Source of the DNA: an uncultured Paracoccaceae bacterium
Lineage (GTDB): Bacteria; Pseudomonadota; Alphaproteobacteria; Rhodobacterales; Rhodobacteraceae
Length of the DNA: 64,000 nucleotides
Assembly: GCA_947494675.1 (NCBI GenBank)
Contig: CANLVP010000003.1
Location: 660,001-724,000, forward strand
Reading direction: 5' to 3'
Shown: piece after piece, positions 51,634 through 60,908 of the stretch
Position numbering within the stretch: position 1 is the first letter of the stretch
Layout of the letters: each line of letters opens with the position of its first letter
Notes under the pieces: model-generated
Told to the model about the DNA's origin: nothing
Databases searched by the model: none
What the model saw: the letters and a program-made list of their open reading frames with translations, nothing else
Position numbers and translations under genes: made by a program

Positions 51634-52074
51634 TCACACCGTCAAATCATACGTGACCCACTGCGTCGCCTCTGCCGTCCGGTCATAGACCTTGCGGGCG
51701 CGTGCATTGTCCTCTGCGGTAATCCAGCGGATGACGCCCCAGCCGCGCTTTGCGCCTTCGGCTTTGATCGCCGCCAGCAAGGCATCCGCCGCCCCCGAAC
51801 CACGCGCCGCGGGGTCCACAAACAAATCATCCAGAAAACCGCCCGTCGCCGCAGCCAAGGGTCGGGCAAAGGGGCGGACGTGCGCGATGCCAACCAAGCC
51901 ATCCTCTTCGGCGACGAACCCCATGACCTCGTGATCAGGGTCCATCAACCAGCCCCAGACGCGGTCGCGCATCTCTTCGGTTTGGGTCACCTGATAAAAC
52001 TCCGCGTAAGCCGCATAAAGCTGCCCCCACGCCGCGCGGTCCGTGGCCGCCACGGGCCGAATTGTGATTGTCAT
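51634..52074 (-). CDS. GNAT-family N-acetyltransferase
   Basis: The 146-residue product has the GNAT fold. The acetyl-CoA-binding motif A region is LDDLFVDPAARGSGAADALLAAIKAEG near residues 84-110 (R/Q-x-x-G-x-G/A pattern), preceded by the beta-strand EDGLVGIAHVRPF and followed by IRWITAEDNARARKVYDRTAEATQWVTYDL. It transfers an acetyl group to an unknown amine acceptor in the cytoplasm. It is convergent with the homogentisate operon and not clearly linked with its other neighbours. Family is secure; acceptor unknown. Confidence 0.88.
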   Translation of the reverse strand: MTITIRPVAATDRAAWGQLYAAYAEFYQVTQTEEMRDRVWGWLMDPDHEVMGFVAEEDGLVGIAHVRPFARPLAAATGGFLDDLFVDPAARGSGAADALLAAIKAEGAKRGWGVIRWITAEDNARARKVYDRTAEATQWVTYDLTV

Positions 52075-52183
52075 GCACTTACCCCCAATTGGTTAACTTA
52101 ATGCGCCTTAAGACTTTCATGCGCATGGGTTGTGTATGGGTTCTGCATAGATTCTGCACGATTCGTGTATCGGGTACGGTGCG

Positions 52184-52708
52184 TTAAATGTCCTGGCCCT
52201 TGTTCAGCAAGTCTTCGAGCAGCTTTTGCTGCAATTCGATGCTGTCACCGCCGCCAAATTGGGCGGCACCACCGTGATAAGACGTACCATAAGTCAGCGC
52301 GATATTGACCGTCTGCCCAATGCCAGAGATCAGCTGATCGCGTTCCAGCTCTTTCAAAGGATGGATGAATACCGCCCATAGTTGCCCGCGTGCGATGGCA
52401 TATCTTGCGTCCAAGGCCGTGTCGAAATTGGCCTGCATGACGCGGCTCAACTCTTCCTCCGTCATGCCCTCCACCCGCCGGATTGGCACCATCGCCCGCA
52501 TCCGGTTCATCGCGGCATCCGAAAAGATCAGCACCGGAACATCTTGAATCGTAAAGGAAATTCCCCCGCCTGCCGGTTGAACATCCGGATCCAGAACAGA
52601 GATAATTTCGATCATCCGCGTCTGTGTCATATGCGGCTCTGCCTCTTGGGCGAGCATTGGACTGGCGAACATCAGGGCGCTGAAAAGGATGGGTTTGAAC
52701 ATGGGCAT
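52184..52708 (-). CDS. Predicted secreted protein of unknown function
   Basis: The 174-residue product begins with a signal peptide (MFKPILFSALMFASPMLAQ, cleavage near residue 21) and is predicted to be periplasmic. The mature part, ISFTIQDVPVLIFSDAAMNRMRAMVPI, then ELSRVMQANFDTALDARYAIARGQLWAVFIHPLKELERDQL, alternates strands and helices like small YbjN or secretion-chaperone-type folds; this is only a pattern impression. It ends in a charged helix (ELQQKLLEDLLNKGQDI). It lies 50 nt downstream of cmk on the same strand and may be co-transcribed. I cannot assign a function. Confidence 0.7.
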   Translation of the reverse strand: MPMFKPILFSALMFASPMLAQEAEPHMTQTRMIEIISVLDPDVQPAGGGISFTIQDVPVLIFSDAAMNRMRAMVPIRRVEGMTEEELSRVMQANFDTALDARYAIARGQLWAVFIHPLKELERDQLISGIGQTVNIALTYGTSYHGGAAQFGGGDSIELQQKLLEDLLNKGQDI

Positions 52709-52758
52709 GCCTCCTGAATTTCAGGCTAACCCATTCACAGCGCACATCTAAGGCAAAC

Positions 52759-53373
52759 TTACGTGACCGGATATTTCGCCCGGACAGCGGCCACTGCAGC
52801 GGCCACAGCGGCCTCGACAGACATGTCAGAGGTATCAACCGTGATCGCATCCTCTGCCGCGCGCAGCGGCGCAGAGGCACGGTTTGAATCGCGTGCATCC
52901 CGGTCCACAACCTCAGCCAAGACCGTCTCAAACGCCGTCGAAAAACCCTTATCCGTCAATTCCTTATGACGTCTCTCCGCCCGGCGCTGCGCCGACGCTG
53001 TCACATAAAGCTTCACGTCCGCCTGCGGGCAAATCACCGTGCCGATGTCGCGTCCATCCAGCACCGCACCACCGTCGCGGCGGGCAAAATCCTTTTGAAA
53101 CGCCACCAGCGCGGCCCGCACATCAGGGTTCACGGCAACTTGGCTTGCAGCATCCGCAACGGCTTGCGTACGCAGATCAGGGTTTTCCAGATCACGCGGG
53201 TCGAGCGCCTTTGCCACTGCCACAGCCTCGCCCCCTGCCAGCACGCCCGCACCCACCGCACGGTAAAGTAACCCGGTATCCAAATGGGCAAAGTTAAACT
53301 CCGCCGCGACCGCACGAGAAATCGTCCCCTTCCCCGCCGCAGCGGGACCGTCGATGGCGACGGTGAAGATCAC
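52759..53373 (-). CDS. cmk: Cytidylate kinase
   Basis: Cmk phosphorylates CMP and dCMP to the diphosphates using ATP. The 204-residue product has the P-loop [19 protein letters not shown] at residues 5-23, [10 protein letters not shown] near residue 33, and the substrate-binding [34 protein letters not shown] near residues 102-135. It overlaps the aroA stop by 4 nt. aroA-cmk-rpsA-ihfB is a widespread order in proteobacteria; here rpsA is not next but 48.6 kb away on the same strand, and the following gene is an unknown secreted protein. Confidence 0.96.
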   Translation of the reverse strand: MIFTVAIDGPAAAGKGTISRAVAAEFNFAHLDTGLLYRAVGAGVLAGGEAVAVAKALDPRDLENPDLRTQAVADAASQVAVNPDVRAALVAFQKDFARRDGGAVLDGRDIGTVICPQADVKLYVTASAQRRAERRHKELTDKGFSTAFETVLAEVVDRDARDSNRASAPLRAAEDAITVDTSDMSVEAAVAAAVAAVRAKYPVT

Positions 53374-54722
53374 CCGTTGCTCCGCACGATTTGCGCGCCA
53401 AGCTCGGCCATCAGCCCTTCAAAGATCGGGAAGGACGTGGTGATCGGGCCGCCATCATCCAATTGCATTGGTTTTTGGCTCGCCATGCCCATCACGGCAA
53501 AGGCCATGGCAATACGATGGTCCAATCGGGTGCCGACCGTCGCGCCGCCGGGCACGTTGCCATGCCCTAACCCATTGACCTTCCACCAGTCTTCGCCCTC
53601 TTCCACATCTACGCCCGCTGCGCGCAGGCCCACGGCCATCGCGTCAATCCGGTCACTTTCCTTGACTCGTAGCTCTTTGACGCCCTGCATATCCGTCACG
53701 CCCTGCGCAAATGACGCGACGACCGACAGCACCGGATATTCATCGATCATCGACGCGGCCCGTGCAGGTGGCACAGCGATCCCATGCAGATCGGGTGAGA
53801 ACTTTGCCCGCAGATCAGCGACAGGCTCACCACCTTCGATCCGCTCGTTTTCGAACGTCAGATCAGCGCCCATCTCTTGCAGGGTAAAGAAGAGACCTGC
53901 ACGGGTTGGGTTCAGCCCGATATTTGGCACCAAAACGTCCGACCCCGGCACGATGATCGCCGCACAAACCGGAAAGGCGGCAGAGGATGGATCGCGTGGC
54001 ACCACGATATCTTGCGGCTGCAATTCGGGCTGACCTTGCAAGGTGATGAGGCGCCCATCATCGGTTTCTTCGACTGTGATGTCGGCCCCAAAACCGGCCA
54101 ACATCCGCTCTGTATGATCGCGGGTCGCTTCCTTTTCGATGACCACGGTTTCACCCGGTGCGTTCAGGCCTGCGAACAGCACCGCTGATTTGACCTGCGC
54201 CGATGGCACCGGCGTGGTGTAGCGCACAGGAACCGGGTTTTCGGCCCCCACCAGCGTCATCGGCAATTGCCCCCCGGCGCGCCCCACGGACTGGCAACCG
54301 AAAAGCGCCAGCGGGTCTGTGATCCGCGCCATGGGGCGGCTGTTCAGTGATGCATCCCCCGTGAATGTCGCCGTGATCGGAGAGGTTGCCATCGACCCCA
54401 TGATCAAGCGTACGCCCGTGCCGGAGTTCCCGCAATCGATCACGTGATCAGGCTCTGCAAAGCCGCCGACGCCCACGCCTTTGACCGACCATTCGCCGGG
54501 GCCGTGCTGCGTGACTTCGGCCCCAAAGGACCGCATCGCCTTGGCCGTATCCAGCACATCGTCGCCTTCCAAAAGGCCGGTGATATGCGTCTCGCCAATG
54601 CACAGCGCCCCTAGGATCAAAGACCGGTGAGAGATCGACTTGTCGCCCGGCACATTGGCCACGCCGCGCAATGGCCCGCAGGGGCGGGATGTCATCGGGA
54701 TGGGTGCGCCGTGGCTCGACAT
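53370..54722 (-). CDS. aroA: 3-phosphoshikimate 1-carboxyvinyltransferase (EPSP synthase)
   Basis: AroA joins shikimate-3-phosphate with phosphoenolpyruvate to form EPSP in the chorismate pathway. The 450-residue product shows [22 protein letters not shown] (Lys/Ser substrate site) near residue 20, [17 protein letters not shown] near residue 91 and [20 protein letters not shown] near residue 350. The conserved loop here reads [11 protein letters not shown] with Ala in [11 protein letters not shown], as in class II-type enzymes reported as glyphosate tolerant; that is a family observation, not a test. It overlaps cmk by 4 nt. The ATG at 54722 is the first start of the frame. Confidence 0.96.
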   Translation of the reverse strand: MSSHGAPIPMTSRPCGPLRGVANVPGDKSISHRSLILGALCIGETHITGLLEGDDVLDTAKAMRSFGAEVTQHGPGEWSVKGVGVGGFAEPDHVIDCGNSGTGVRLIMGSMATSPITATFTGDASLNSRPMARITDPLALFGCQSVGRAGGQLPMTLVGAENPVPVRYTTPVPSAQVKSAVLFAGLNAPGETVVIEKEATRDHTERMLAGFGADITVEETDDGRLITLQGQPELQPQDIVVPRDPSSAAFPVCAAIIVPGSDVLVPNIGLNPTRAGLFFTLQEMGADLTFENERIEGGEPVADLRAKFSPDLHGIAVPPARAASMIDEYPVLSVVASFAQGVTDMQGVKELRVKESDRIDAMAVGLRAAGVDVEEGEDWWKVNGLGHGNVPGGATVGTRLDHRIAMAFAVMGMASQKPMQLDDGGPITTSFPIFEGLMAELGAQIVRSNG

Positions 54723-54836
54723 GGGACGTTCCTATATTACTTGCTCGCCTGATAGCGCAGCCGCCCGGCAGGGTCCACGCCCCTGCTTTCTTTGGATCAA
54801 AAAATTGGGGGCCTTTGGCGGCGAACCCAACCGGCC

Positions 54837-55550
54837 TTACACTTTGCGGAACGTCAAATAATGCTGCGGCCGACCTTCGCGGATCGCCTTTTGCTCATAC
54901 CGGGTCGAAATCCAATCACCCCAAGGCTCGCGCCAATCGTCTGGCCCTTCTGCCAACCAGTCAAAGCCCGCCTTTGGCACCTCTTCCAGTGTTTGCCGCA
55001 CATAATCCGCGATATCCGTGGCCACCCGCAGTTCTGCCCCCGGAGCCATGACCCGGTGCAGCGGGATCAGGTGTTCGGGTGTCACAAACCGCCGCCGATG
55101 GTGGCGCTTCTTGGGCCAGGGATCGGGGTAGTTCAGGAAGACCTTTTGCAGACAGCTATCGGGTAGCACATCAAAGAGGTCACGCACATCACCGGGATGC
55201 ACAGCAAGGTTTTCGACCCCCGCCTCACGGATCTTACCCAGCAGCATCGCCACACCATTGATAAAGGGCTCACAACCGATGATGCCCACGTCGGGATAGG
55301 TCTTGGCCATATGCACAAGGTGTTCACCACCACCAAAGCCAACCTCTAGCCAGGGCGGTTTGTCGCCAAACACCTTTGACAGATCAATCGGATCGCGGTT
55401 GGGGTTGTCTTCCCACGACACGGCGCCGGGCGACAACGCCACCAGATCGTTATCAAGGTAGTCCTTCTGGCTGTCGCGCAGGGTCTTGCCCTTGAACCGG
55501 CCATAGAAGTTGCGCCACGGGGCGCCGCTGGGGTGTCTGTCTTTGCTCAT
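54837..55550 (-). CDS. trmB: tRNA (guanine-N7-)-methyltransferase
   Basis: TrmB places m7G at position 46 of tRNA using S-adenosylmethionine. The 237-residue product has the SAM-binding motif WLEVGFGGGEHLVHMAKTYPDVGIIGCEPF around residues 63-92, the segment VFLNYPDPWPKKRHHRRRFV near residue 135 with the family's catalytic PDPWPKKRHHKRR-like motif, and a C-terminal WEPWGDWISTRYEQKA. I chose the ATG at 55550 (MSKDRHPSGAPWR). It lies downstream of metK, which makes its cofactor, but the palindromic repeat separates them. The call is secure. Confidence 0.95.
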   Translation of the reverse strand: MSKDRHPSGAPWRNFYGRFKGKTLRDSQKDYLDNDLVALSPGAVSWEDNPNRDPIDLSKVFGDKPPWLEVGFGGGEHLVHMAKTYPDVGIIGCEPFINGVAMLLGKIREAGVENLAVHPGDVRDLFDVLPDSCLQKVFLNYPDPWPKKRHHRRRFVTPEHLIPLHRVMAPGAELRVATDIADYVRQTLEEVPKAGFDWLAEGPDDWREPWGDWISTRYEQKAIREGRPQHYLTFRKV

Positions 55551-55619
55551 GCGCCGCGCCTTAACAATCCCGCCCCCCAAACGCAACAAAGGCGACCCGC
55601 ACGGGCCGCCCTTGCAATG

Positions 55620-55652
55620 CGTAGGGTGGGCAATCTGCCCACCGCCCTAGAC
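55620..55652. repeat. Palindromic repeat at the metK stop codon, copy 2
   Basis: CGTAGGGTGGGCA, ATC, then TGCCCACCGCCCTAGACG forms a strong hairpin (GGTGGGCA/TGCCCACC). On the minus strand it begins in the last codons of metK and contributes the TAG stop. It is nearly identical to 23832-23865. It may be a transcription terminator for metK. Confidence 0.82.
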
Positions 55653-56828
55653 GGCTTTTTTCAACGCCTCGACCAGATCGGTGCGTTCCCAAGAGAACCC
55701 ACCATCCGCCTCTGGCGCGCGGCCAAAGTGACCGTAGGCCGCTGTGCGGGCATAGATCGGCTTGTTCAGACCCAGATGACCACGGATACCGCGCGGGGTC
55801 AGGTCCATCACCTGCGGGATCGCAGCCTCAATCGCGGCGGGCGCGACGTCGCCTGTGCCATGCGTATCGGCGTAGATTGACAGGGGTGCTGCCACGCCGA
55901 TGGCATAGGACAGTTGGATCGTGCAGCGCTCGGCCATGCCTGCGGCGACGACGTTCTTGGCAAGATAGCGCGCGGCATAGGCGGCGGACCGGTCCACCTT
56001 GGTTGGGTCCTTGCCGGAAAACGCACCGCCACCATGGGGGGCCGCACCACCATAGGTATCCACGATGATCTTGCGACCTGTGAGGCCCGCATCACCGTCT
56101 GGGCCACCAATCACGAACTTGCCCGTGGGGTTCACGTGCCAGACCGTCTGATCGGTCAGCCAGCCATCGGGCAGAACTTCATGAAAATAAGGCTCAACAA
56201 TGGCGCGGATGTCCGCGCTGGACAGGTCGGGGTCAAGATGCTGCGTCGACAGCACCAGCGAGGAAATCCCAACAGGCTTGCCGTCTTTGTAGATCACCGA
56301 CAACTGGCTTTTGGCATCTGGGCCAAGGGCCGGTTCGGTGCCGTCTTTGCGCACCTCGGCCAAACGGCGCAGGATCGCGTGAGAATACTGGATCGGCGCA
56401 GGCATCAGCGCGTCGGTTTCTGTCGTGGCATAGCCAAACATGATGCCTTGGTCACCGGCACCTTCGTCCTTGTCCGCCGCCGCATCGACACCTTGGGCGA
56501 TATGCGCGGATTGCTCGTGCAGCAGGTTCGTGATCTCGCAGGTCGCGTGGTGGAACTTGTCCTGCTCGTAGCCGATATCCTTGATACAGGCGCGGGCGAT
56601 GTCTTCGATCTGCCCCATGTAATCTTTGAGTTTCGCCTGATCAGACAGGCCCACCTCACCGCCGATCACGACACGGTTGGTAGTGGCAAATGTTTCTGCC
56701 GCTACCCGGGCTTCGGGTTCGGCGGCGAGGAATGCGTCAAGCACGGCGTCGGAAATCCGATCACAGACCTTGTCGGGGTGGCCTTCTGAAACGCTTTCAG
56801 AGGTAAAAGTATAGTCGTTACGTGCCAT
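55647..56828 (-). CDS. metK: S-adenosylmethionine synthase
   Basis: MetK makes SAM from methionine and ATP. The 393-residue product shows the signature [27 protein letters not shown] at residues 7-33, [26 protein letters not shown] near residue 126 and [27 protein letters not shown] near residue 266. Its expression is very probably controlled by the SAM/SAH-type riboswitch at 56833-56877, whose pseudoknot would contain the GGAGC ribosome-binding site. The TAG stop is within a dispersed palindrome. lnt lies upstream on the same strand and trmB downstream. Confidence 0.97.
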   Translation of the reverse strand: MARNDYTFTSESVSEGHPDKVCDRISDAVLDAFLAAEPEARVAAETFATTNRVVIGGEVGLSDQAKLKDYMGQIEDIARACIKDIGYEQDKFHHATCEITNLLHEQSAHIAQGVDAAADKDEGAGDQGIMFGYATTETDALMPAPIQYSHAILRRLAEVRKDGTEPALGPDAKSQLSVIYKDGKPVGISSLVLSTQHLDPDLSSADIRAIVEPYFHEVLPDGWLTDQTVWHVNPTGKFVIGGPDGDAGLTGRKIIVDTYGGAAPHGGGAFSGKDPTKVDRSAAYAARYLAKNVVAAGMAERCTIQLSYAIGVAAPLSIYADTHGTGDVAPAAIEAAIPQVMDLTPRGIRGHLGLNKPIYARTAAYGHFGRAPEADGGFSWERTDLVEALKKAV

Positions 56829-56832
56829 GAAA

Positions 56833-56877
56833 TGCTCCGGTATATGTTATGTTGCCACGTCAGGAAGCCGTTGTGAC
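56833..56877 (-). promoter_or_regulatory. SAM/SAH riboswitch upstream of metK
   Basis: On the minus strand the sequence runs GTCACAACGGCTTCCTG, then ACGTGGC, a variable linker, and CGGAGCA. This matches the SAM/SAH riboswitch described from Rhodobacterales metK leaders: P1 is formed by GTCAC/GTGGC (one G-U), and GCTTCC pairs with GGAGC in a pseudoknot. GGAGC is also the metK Shine-Dalgarno, 6 nt before the ATG, so ligand binding would block translation. The match is by eye, but the core is nearly exact. Confidence 0.9.
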
Positions 56878-56918
56878 AAACCAGTGGTTTCGTTACGCGC
56901 CGCGTGGGTTTGGGTCAA

Positions 56919-58397
56919 TCATGAATAGTGACGCGCCCGCCAGGACGTTGCGGCCAGTGACAAAATCAACAGCAAAAGGATGGGACTGTCACCAATCGTT
57001 GCATAAAGCGGCTTGTCGCGCGCCGGGGGCAGCGGCACATCGGGGGCCCCCGCCTGACCCAGCGGGACAGAAGCGGTGATCCGTCCGCGCGCATCAATCA
57101 TCGCGCTGATCCCGGTATTTGCCGCACGCGCCATCGGCACCCCTTGTTCAATCGCGCGCAACTGCGCTTGGGCGAGGTGTTGATAGGGGCCCGCCGCCGT
57201 CCCGAACCAAGCGTCATTGGTGATCAGCACCATCAGCCGCGGGCGGTCGTCGTGGCCCACCTCTTCGGCAAAGATGCCTTCATAGCAGATCAGCGCCCGC
57301 GCAGGGCCAATCCCCGGAATATCTACCAGCGGCTGCACGCCACCGGGGCTGAACCCACCCCCGGCGGAGGGCGCGAATTGCCGGATGCCGAACCGCGCGA
57401 AAAACTCGCCAAACGGGATGTATTCGCCAAAGGGGGCCAGATGCGCCTTGTCGTAGATCCGCTGAATTGCGCCACCCTGCCCCAGCAAGATGAACGCATT
57501 ATGATAGCGCGGTCCGTTGCTCCGGTTGATCCCGAGGATCAGGGGCACGCCACCTGCCGCCTCGGTGGCCAGATCGATCTCTGGCAATGAATATTCCAGC
57601 AAGGAGGGCAATGCCGTTTCGGGCCAGACGATCAGCGCAGGACGTTCGCCTGCGCCTGTCATCTCAAGCATCCGGTCAAAGTAGAATTGTCGCCTGTCAG
57701 GCAGCCACTTTTCGTCTTGCGGCACGTTAGGTTGGACCAGCCGCACCATGGGGCCCTCGTAGCTGGGGGCTGGTCCGGGGTTCAGCAGCGCCCACGCCAA
57801 TGCCACAAGAACGGGACCGGTAAGGGCCCACCATTTGCGCGTCAACAACGCGGCCAGGGTCGCCGCCAAAAGCGTGGTCATCGCAGTCAGCCCATGCGGC
57901 CCCATCCACGCGGCTGCCTGTGCGACTGGCGTATCAACCCAGATGTGGCCCAAGAGCGCCCAGGGAAATCCGGTGAGGATCAGCGCGCGCGTGGCCTCTG
58001 CCAAAGTCAGGGTCAGGGCCAGCCCAAACACCCCCACGCGCAAGCGATGCGCTGCCCACGCCGCCACCCCCCAAAAGAGCCCGCCCCCGCTGGCCATGAT
58101 CGCGATACCAAATGGGGCCATCCAGCCCGTTGCGGCGATATCCACCAGAAAAGGCTCAATAATCCAGCGCAGCGCAAAGCCGAAATAGCCCAGACCAAAG
58201 GCCCAGCCTGCGCCAAAGGCGCGGCGGGCTGTCGGGGCAGATGTGCAAGCAATGAGATAGGCAACAAGTGCGGTAACCGTGGCCCACCAAAACCCGAGCG
58301 GGGCCTGCCCGAGGGCCGCAATCACGCCAAGCCCAGCCAAAACCGCGACCCGCCGCAAACGCGCGCCATCATGCAGCCATGACACCGCGCCTTGCAT
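56919..58397 (-). CDS. lnt: Apolipoprotein N-acyltransferase
   Basis: Lnt adds the third acyl chain to lipoproteins in the inner membrane. The 492-residue product has about six N-terminal transmembrane helices (residues 15-205) and a periplasmic nitrilase domain. The catalytic triad context is visible: Glu in LIVWPETALPSLLEYS near residue 258, Lys in YDKAHLAPFGEYIPFGEF near residue 317 and Cys in ARALICYEGIFAEEV near residue 370, followed by a C-terminal helix. It starts 3 nt after the corC stop and precedes metK by 90 nt. The corC-lnt pairing is common. The call is secure. Confidence 0.95.
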   Translation of the reverse strand: MQGAVSWLHDGARLRRVAVLAGLGVIAALGQAPLGFWWATVTALVAYLIACTSAPTARRAFGAGWAFGLGYFGFALRWIIEPFLVDIAATGWMAPFGIAIMASGGGLFWGVAAWAAHRLRVGVFGLALTLTLAEATRALILTGFPWALLGHIWVDTPVAQAAAWMGPHGLTAMTTLLAATLAALLTRKWWALTGPVLVALAWALLNPGPAPSYEGPMVRLVQPNVPQDEKWLPDRRQFYFDRMLEMTGAGERPALIVWPETALPSLLEYSLPEIDLATEAAGGVPLILGINRSNGPRYHNAFILLGQGGAIQRIYDKAHLAPFGEYIPFGEFFARFGIRQFAPSAGGGFSPGGVQPLVDIPGIGPARALICYEGIFAEEVGHDDRPRLMVLITNDAWFGTAAGPYQHLAQAQLRAIEQGVPMARAANTGISAMIDARGRITASVPLGQAGAPDVPLPPARDKPLYATIGDSPILLLLILSLAATSWRARHYS

Positions 58398-58399
58398 CC

Positions 58400-59278
58400 T
58401 TAGCCCTTTGGCATCCGCACCCGCAGGCGCTTAATCCGGCGGGGGTCCGCCTCGAGCACTTCGAACTCAACACCGGCGGGATGCGGGATCACTTCACCCC
58501 GGACAGGGACATGGCCCGACAACATAAAGACCAAGCCGCCCAGCGTTTCGATCTCTTCCTCGTCGATGTCAGCGTGATCGGTCAGCGCCATGCCAATCTC
58601 GGCCTCGAAATCCTCAAGATCGGTTTTGGCCAGCGCCAGATAGGTGCCATCGGCCTCTGCGACCCAGCTTTTGGCCTCATCCACGTCGTGTTCATCTTCG
58701 ATCGCACCGACAACCTGTTCGATCAAATCTTCGATCGTCACAAGCCCATCGGTGCCGCCATATTCGTCGATCACCAGCGCCATATGGGTCCGTTCAGCCT
58801 GCATCTTTTGCAGCAAGACACCCAGCGACATCGAGGGCGGCACATAAAGCAGCGGGCGCAACAGACCGCGCAAATCAAAGTCGCCACCACCGCCGTTAAA
58901 GCCATAGCGCAGTGCGAAATCCTTGAGGTTCACAAAGCCGATGGGGCTATCCAGCGTGCCATCAAAGACCGGCAAACGGGTCAGGCCGGTATCGCGAAAC
59001 ACCTCGACCAGTTCATCCTTGCTTACGGTCACGGGCGTTGCCTTGATGTCGGCGGTGGGCACCATGACCTCTTCCACGCGCATCCGGCGCAGGTTCAAAA
59101 GCCCCAGCGTCGCGGTCATCTGCGCGGGGCGTCGGGCCTCGGTATCACCCGTTTCATCTTCGGTTTGTGGATTGAGCGCATCAACCAACCGGCTGAAAAA
59201 GCCGCGGTTGTCTGCGTCTGGTTGATCGTCCTGCGCGCGCTGCGCTGCGTTAGACGGTCCGTCGTCGGTGTCGTTCAT
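58400..59278 (-). CDS. corC: CorC/HlyC-type protein with paired CBS domains
   Basis: The 292-residue cytoplasmic product has an acidic N-terminus, two CBS domains (about residues 68-190; for example MVPTADIKATPVTVSKDELVEVFRDTGLTRLPVFDG and MALVIDEYGGTDGLVTIEDLIEQVVGAIEDEHD) and a C-terminal CorC/transporter-associated domain (TYLALAKTDLEDFEAEIGMALTD). It lacks the DUF21 membrane domain, like E. coli CorC, linked with magnesium and cobalt efflux. I chose ATG 59278 rather than the TTG at 59287. It lies between ybeY and lnt, the usual order. Confidence 0.92.
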   Translation of the reverse strand: MNDTDDGPSNAAQRAQDDQPDADNRGFFSRLVDALNPQTEDETGDTEARRPAQMTATLGLLNLRRMRVEEVMVPTADIKATPVTVSKDELVEVFRDTGLTRLPVFDGTLDSPIGFVNLKDFALRYGFNGGGGDFDLRGLLRPLLYVPPSMSLGVLLQKMQAERTHMALVIDEYGGTDGLVTIEDLIEQVVGAIEDEHDVDEAKSWVAEADGTYLALAKTDLEDFEAEIGMALTDHADIDEEEIETLGGLVFMLSGHVPVRGEVIPHPAGVEFEVLEADPRRIKRLRVRMPKG

Positions 59279-59310
59279 TATCTCCAACCATATAAAAGGC
59301 GTGATCCGCC

Positions 59311-59802
59311 CTAATCCTTATATGGGTCAGAAAGGCCCATATTGCCAAGTATTTGTGTTTCCAACCCCTCCATCAGGGTGGCATCCGCGTCACGCTCATG
59401 GTCGTAGCCCAAAAGGTGTAACGTCGCGTGAACGATCAGATGGGTGGTGTGGGCGGCCATCGTGATGCCTGCAGCCTCTGCCTCAGCCGCACAGGTGTCC
59501 CAGGCAATTGCGATATCGCCCAGTTCCGGGTCCGCCGGGTCAGGTGGCAGCGGTGTTTCGCCCGCCACAGCCGCACCACGTTCCTGCACAGGCCATGACA
59601 GCACGTTGGTCGGCTGCGGCTTGCCGCGAAAATCGGCGTTGAGCACCGCAATGCGCGCATCGTCGCAGGCCATCAGGCTGACATCCCACACAGAGGGTTC
59701 AAGGCCAACACCATCCAACGCGGCAGCCACGGCCGCCTCGGCCAAGGTTTCAAGCTTCAGATCAGCCCAACGTGTGTCTTCGATCAGGCAATCGACCGTC
59801 AC
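59311..59802 (-). CDS. ybeY: Endoribonuclease YbeY (16S rRNA maturation)
   Basis: YbeY is a zinc-dependent endonuclease involved in 16S rRNA 3' end maturation and ribosome quality control. The 163-residue product has the diagnostic metal motif HLIVHATLHLLGYDHERD near residues 121-138 (HxxxHxxGxxH) and the conserved LNADFRGKPQPTNVLSWPV segment near residue 54. It overlaps the phoH-like gene by 4 nt and precedes corC by 32 nt. The phoH-ybeY-corC-lnt order is widely conserved. The call is secure. Confidence 0.96.
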   Translation of the reverse strand: MTVDCLIEDTRWADLKLETLAEAAVAAALDGVGLEPSVWDVSLMACDDARIAVLNADFRGKPQPTNVLSWPVQERGAAVAGETPLPPDPADPELGDIAIAWDTCAAEAEAAGITMAAHTTHLIVHATLHLLGYDHERDADATLMEGLETQILGNMGLSDPYKD

Positions 59803-60812
59803 TTCGCCTCTTCCGCCTCGTAAGCCTCGATAATTGCGGCAACCAGTGGGTGGCGCACGACGTCCTTGGAGGTGAAGTAGTTAAAGCTGATTTTGGGGAT
59901 GGATTTCAGCAAACGTTCCGCATCCCACAGCCCTGACGAAACGCCGCGCGGCAGATCGATCTGGGTGCGGTCACCGGTGATCACCATGCGTGATCCTTCG
60001 CCCAGACGGGTGAGGAACATCTTCATCTGCATCGACGTGGCGTTCTGCGCCTCGTCCAGCACGACAAAGGCATTCGACAGGGTGCGCCCGCGCATGAACG
60101 CCAGCGGCGCGATCTCGATCCGCTTTTCCTCGATCAGTTTAGCCGCTTGTTTTCCGGGCAGAAAATCCCCCAGCGCGTCATAAAGCGGCTGCATATAGGG
60201 ATCGACCTTGTCCTTCATGTCGCCGGGCAGATAGCCCAGCTTTTCGCCCGCTTCGACAGCAGGACGCGACAGGATGATCTTATCCACCTGCCCGTTGATA
60301 AACATGTTCACGCCAACGGCGACGGCCAGATAGGTCTTACCGGTGCCTGCAGGCCCGATGCCAAAGGCCAGTTCATTGTCAAAAAGCGAGCGGACATAGG
60401 CCTTTTGCGCCTCTGTCCGGGGTTCCACCAGCTTCTTGCGTGTCTTGATTTCTACGCGATCCGCGGTGCCGCCCTTGAACAGCTCTTGCTGGTCGCCCGG
60501 CTCTGCGGGGTTGTCCGGGCCGGGATTGCCCATGCGGAATTCGCGGTCGATGTCGCCGGGCTCAAGCGTTTTGCCCGCCTCAAGCCGCATATAAAGCGCG
60601 CGCAGCACGTCCACCGCCTCTTTGCGCGGGGCCTCTTCACCGATGATGGCAAGCTGGTTGCCACGACGCAAAATCTGCACGCCGGTCTGGGTTTCGATGG
60701 TGGCGAGGTTGCGGTCGTGTTCGCCGCACAGGTCGATCAACAGGAAATTGTCGGGAAATTCCAGCAGGGATTCCGATGTGTCGTCAGCGGGGGGAAGGGC
60801 GGTTGTCGCCAA
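59799..60812 (-). CDS. phoH: PhoH-like ATPase
   Basis: The 337-residue cytoplasmic product is a PhoH/YbeZ-type P-loop ATPase, thought to act in RNA metabolism together with YbeY. Walker A is GIGPAGTGKTYLAVAVG near residues 155-171 and the Walker B-like segment is NAFVVLDEAQNATSMQMKMFLTRLG near residue 248, with MVITGDRTQIDLPRG near residue 277. An N-terminal KH-like region (residues about 20-90) precedes it. The ATG at 60812 gives the usual length. ybeY overlaps its 3' end by 4 nt, and a terminator of the upstream lipoprotein gene separates it from that gene. Confidence 0.95.
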   Translation of the reverse strand: MATTALPPADDTSESLLEFPDNFLLIDLCGEHDRNLATIETQTGVQILRRGNQLAIIGEEAPRKEAVDVLRALYMRLEAGKTLEPGDIDREFRMGNPGPDNPAEPGDQQELFKGGTADRVEIKTRKKLVEPRTEAQKAYVRSLFDNELAFGIGPAGTGKTYLAVAVGVNMFINGQVDKIILSRPAVEAGEKLGYLPGDMKDKVDPYMQPLYDALGDFLPGKQAAKLIEEKRIEIAPLAFMRGRTLSNAFVVLDEAQNATSMQMKMFLTRLGEGSRMVITGDRTQIDLPRGVSSGLWDAERLLKSIPKISFNYFTSKDVVRHPLVAAIIEAYEAEEAK

Positions 60813-60908
60813 TCAATTCTCCTAAGCGCAAGGTGTCCGATTCCAATGGTGACAAGGCCCCGCCACGGGCGCAAGGGACAGCATGGTAAATGTCGCAGTC
60901 TTGTTACG

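Noticed and set aside
4546-52708. The 48-kb segment between rpsA and cmk as a genomic island or prophage
   Set aside because: It contains core genes (rpsD, hisS, hisZ, hisG, nrdJ) with the same base composition by eye, and no integrase, tRNA junction or att-like repeats. A rearrangement is more likely.
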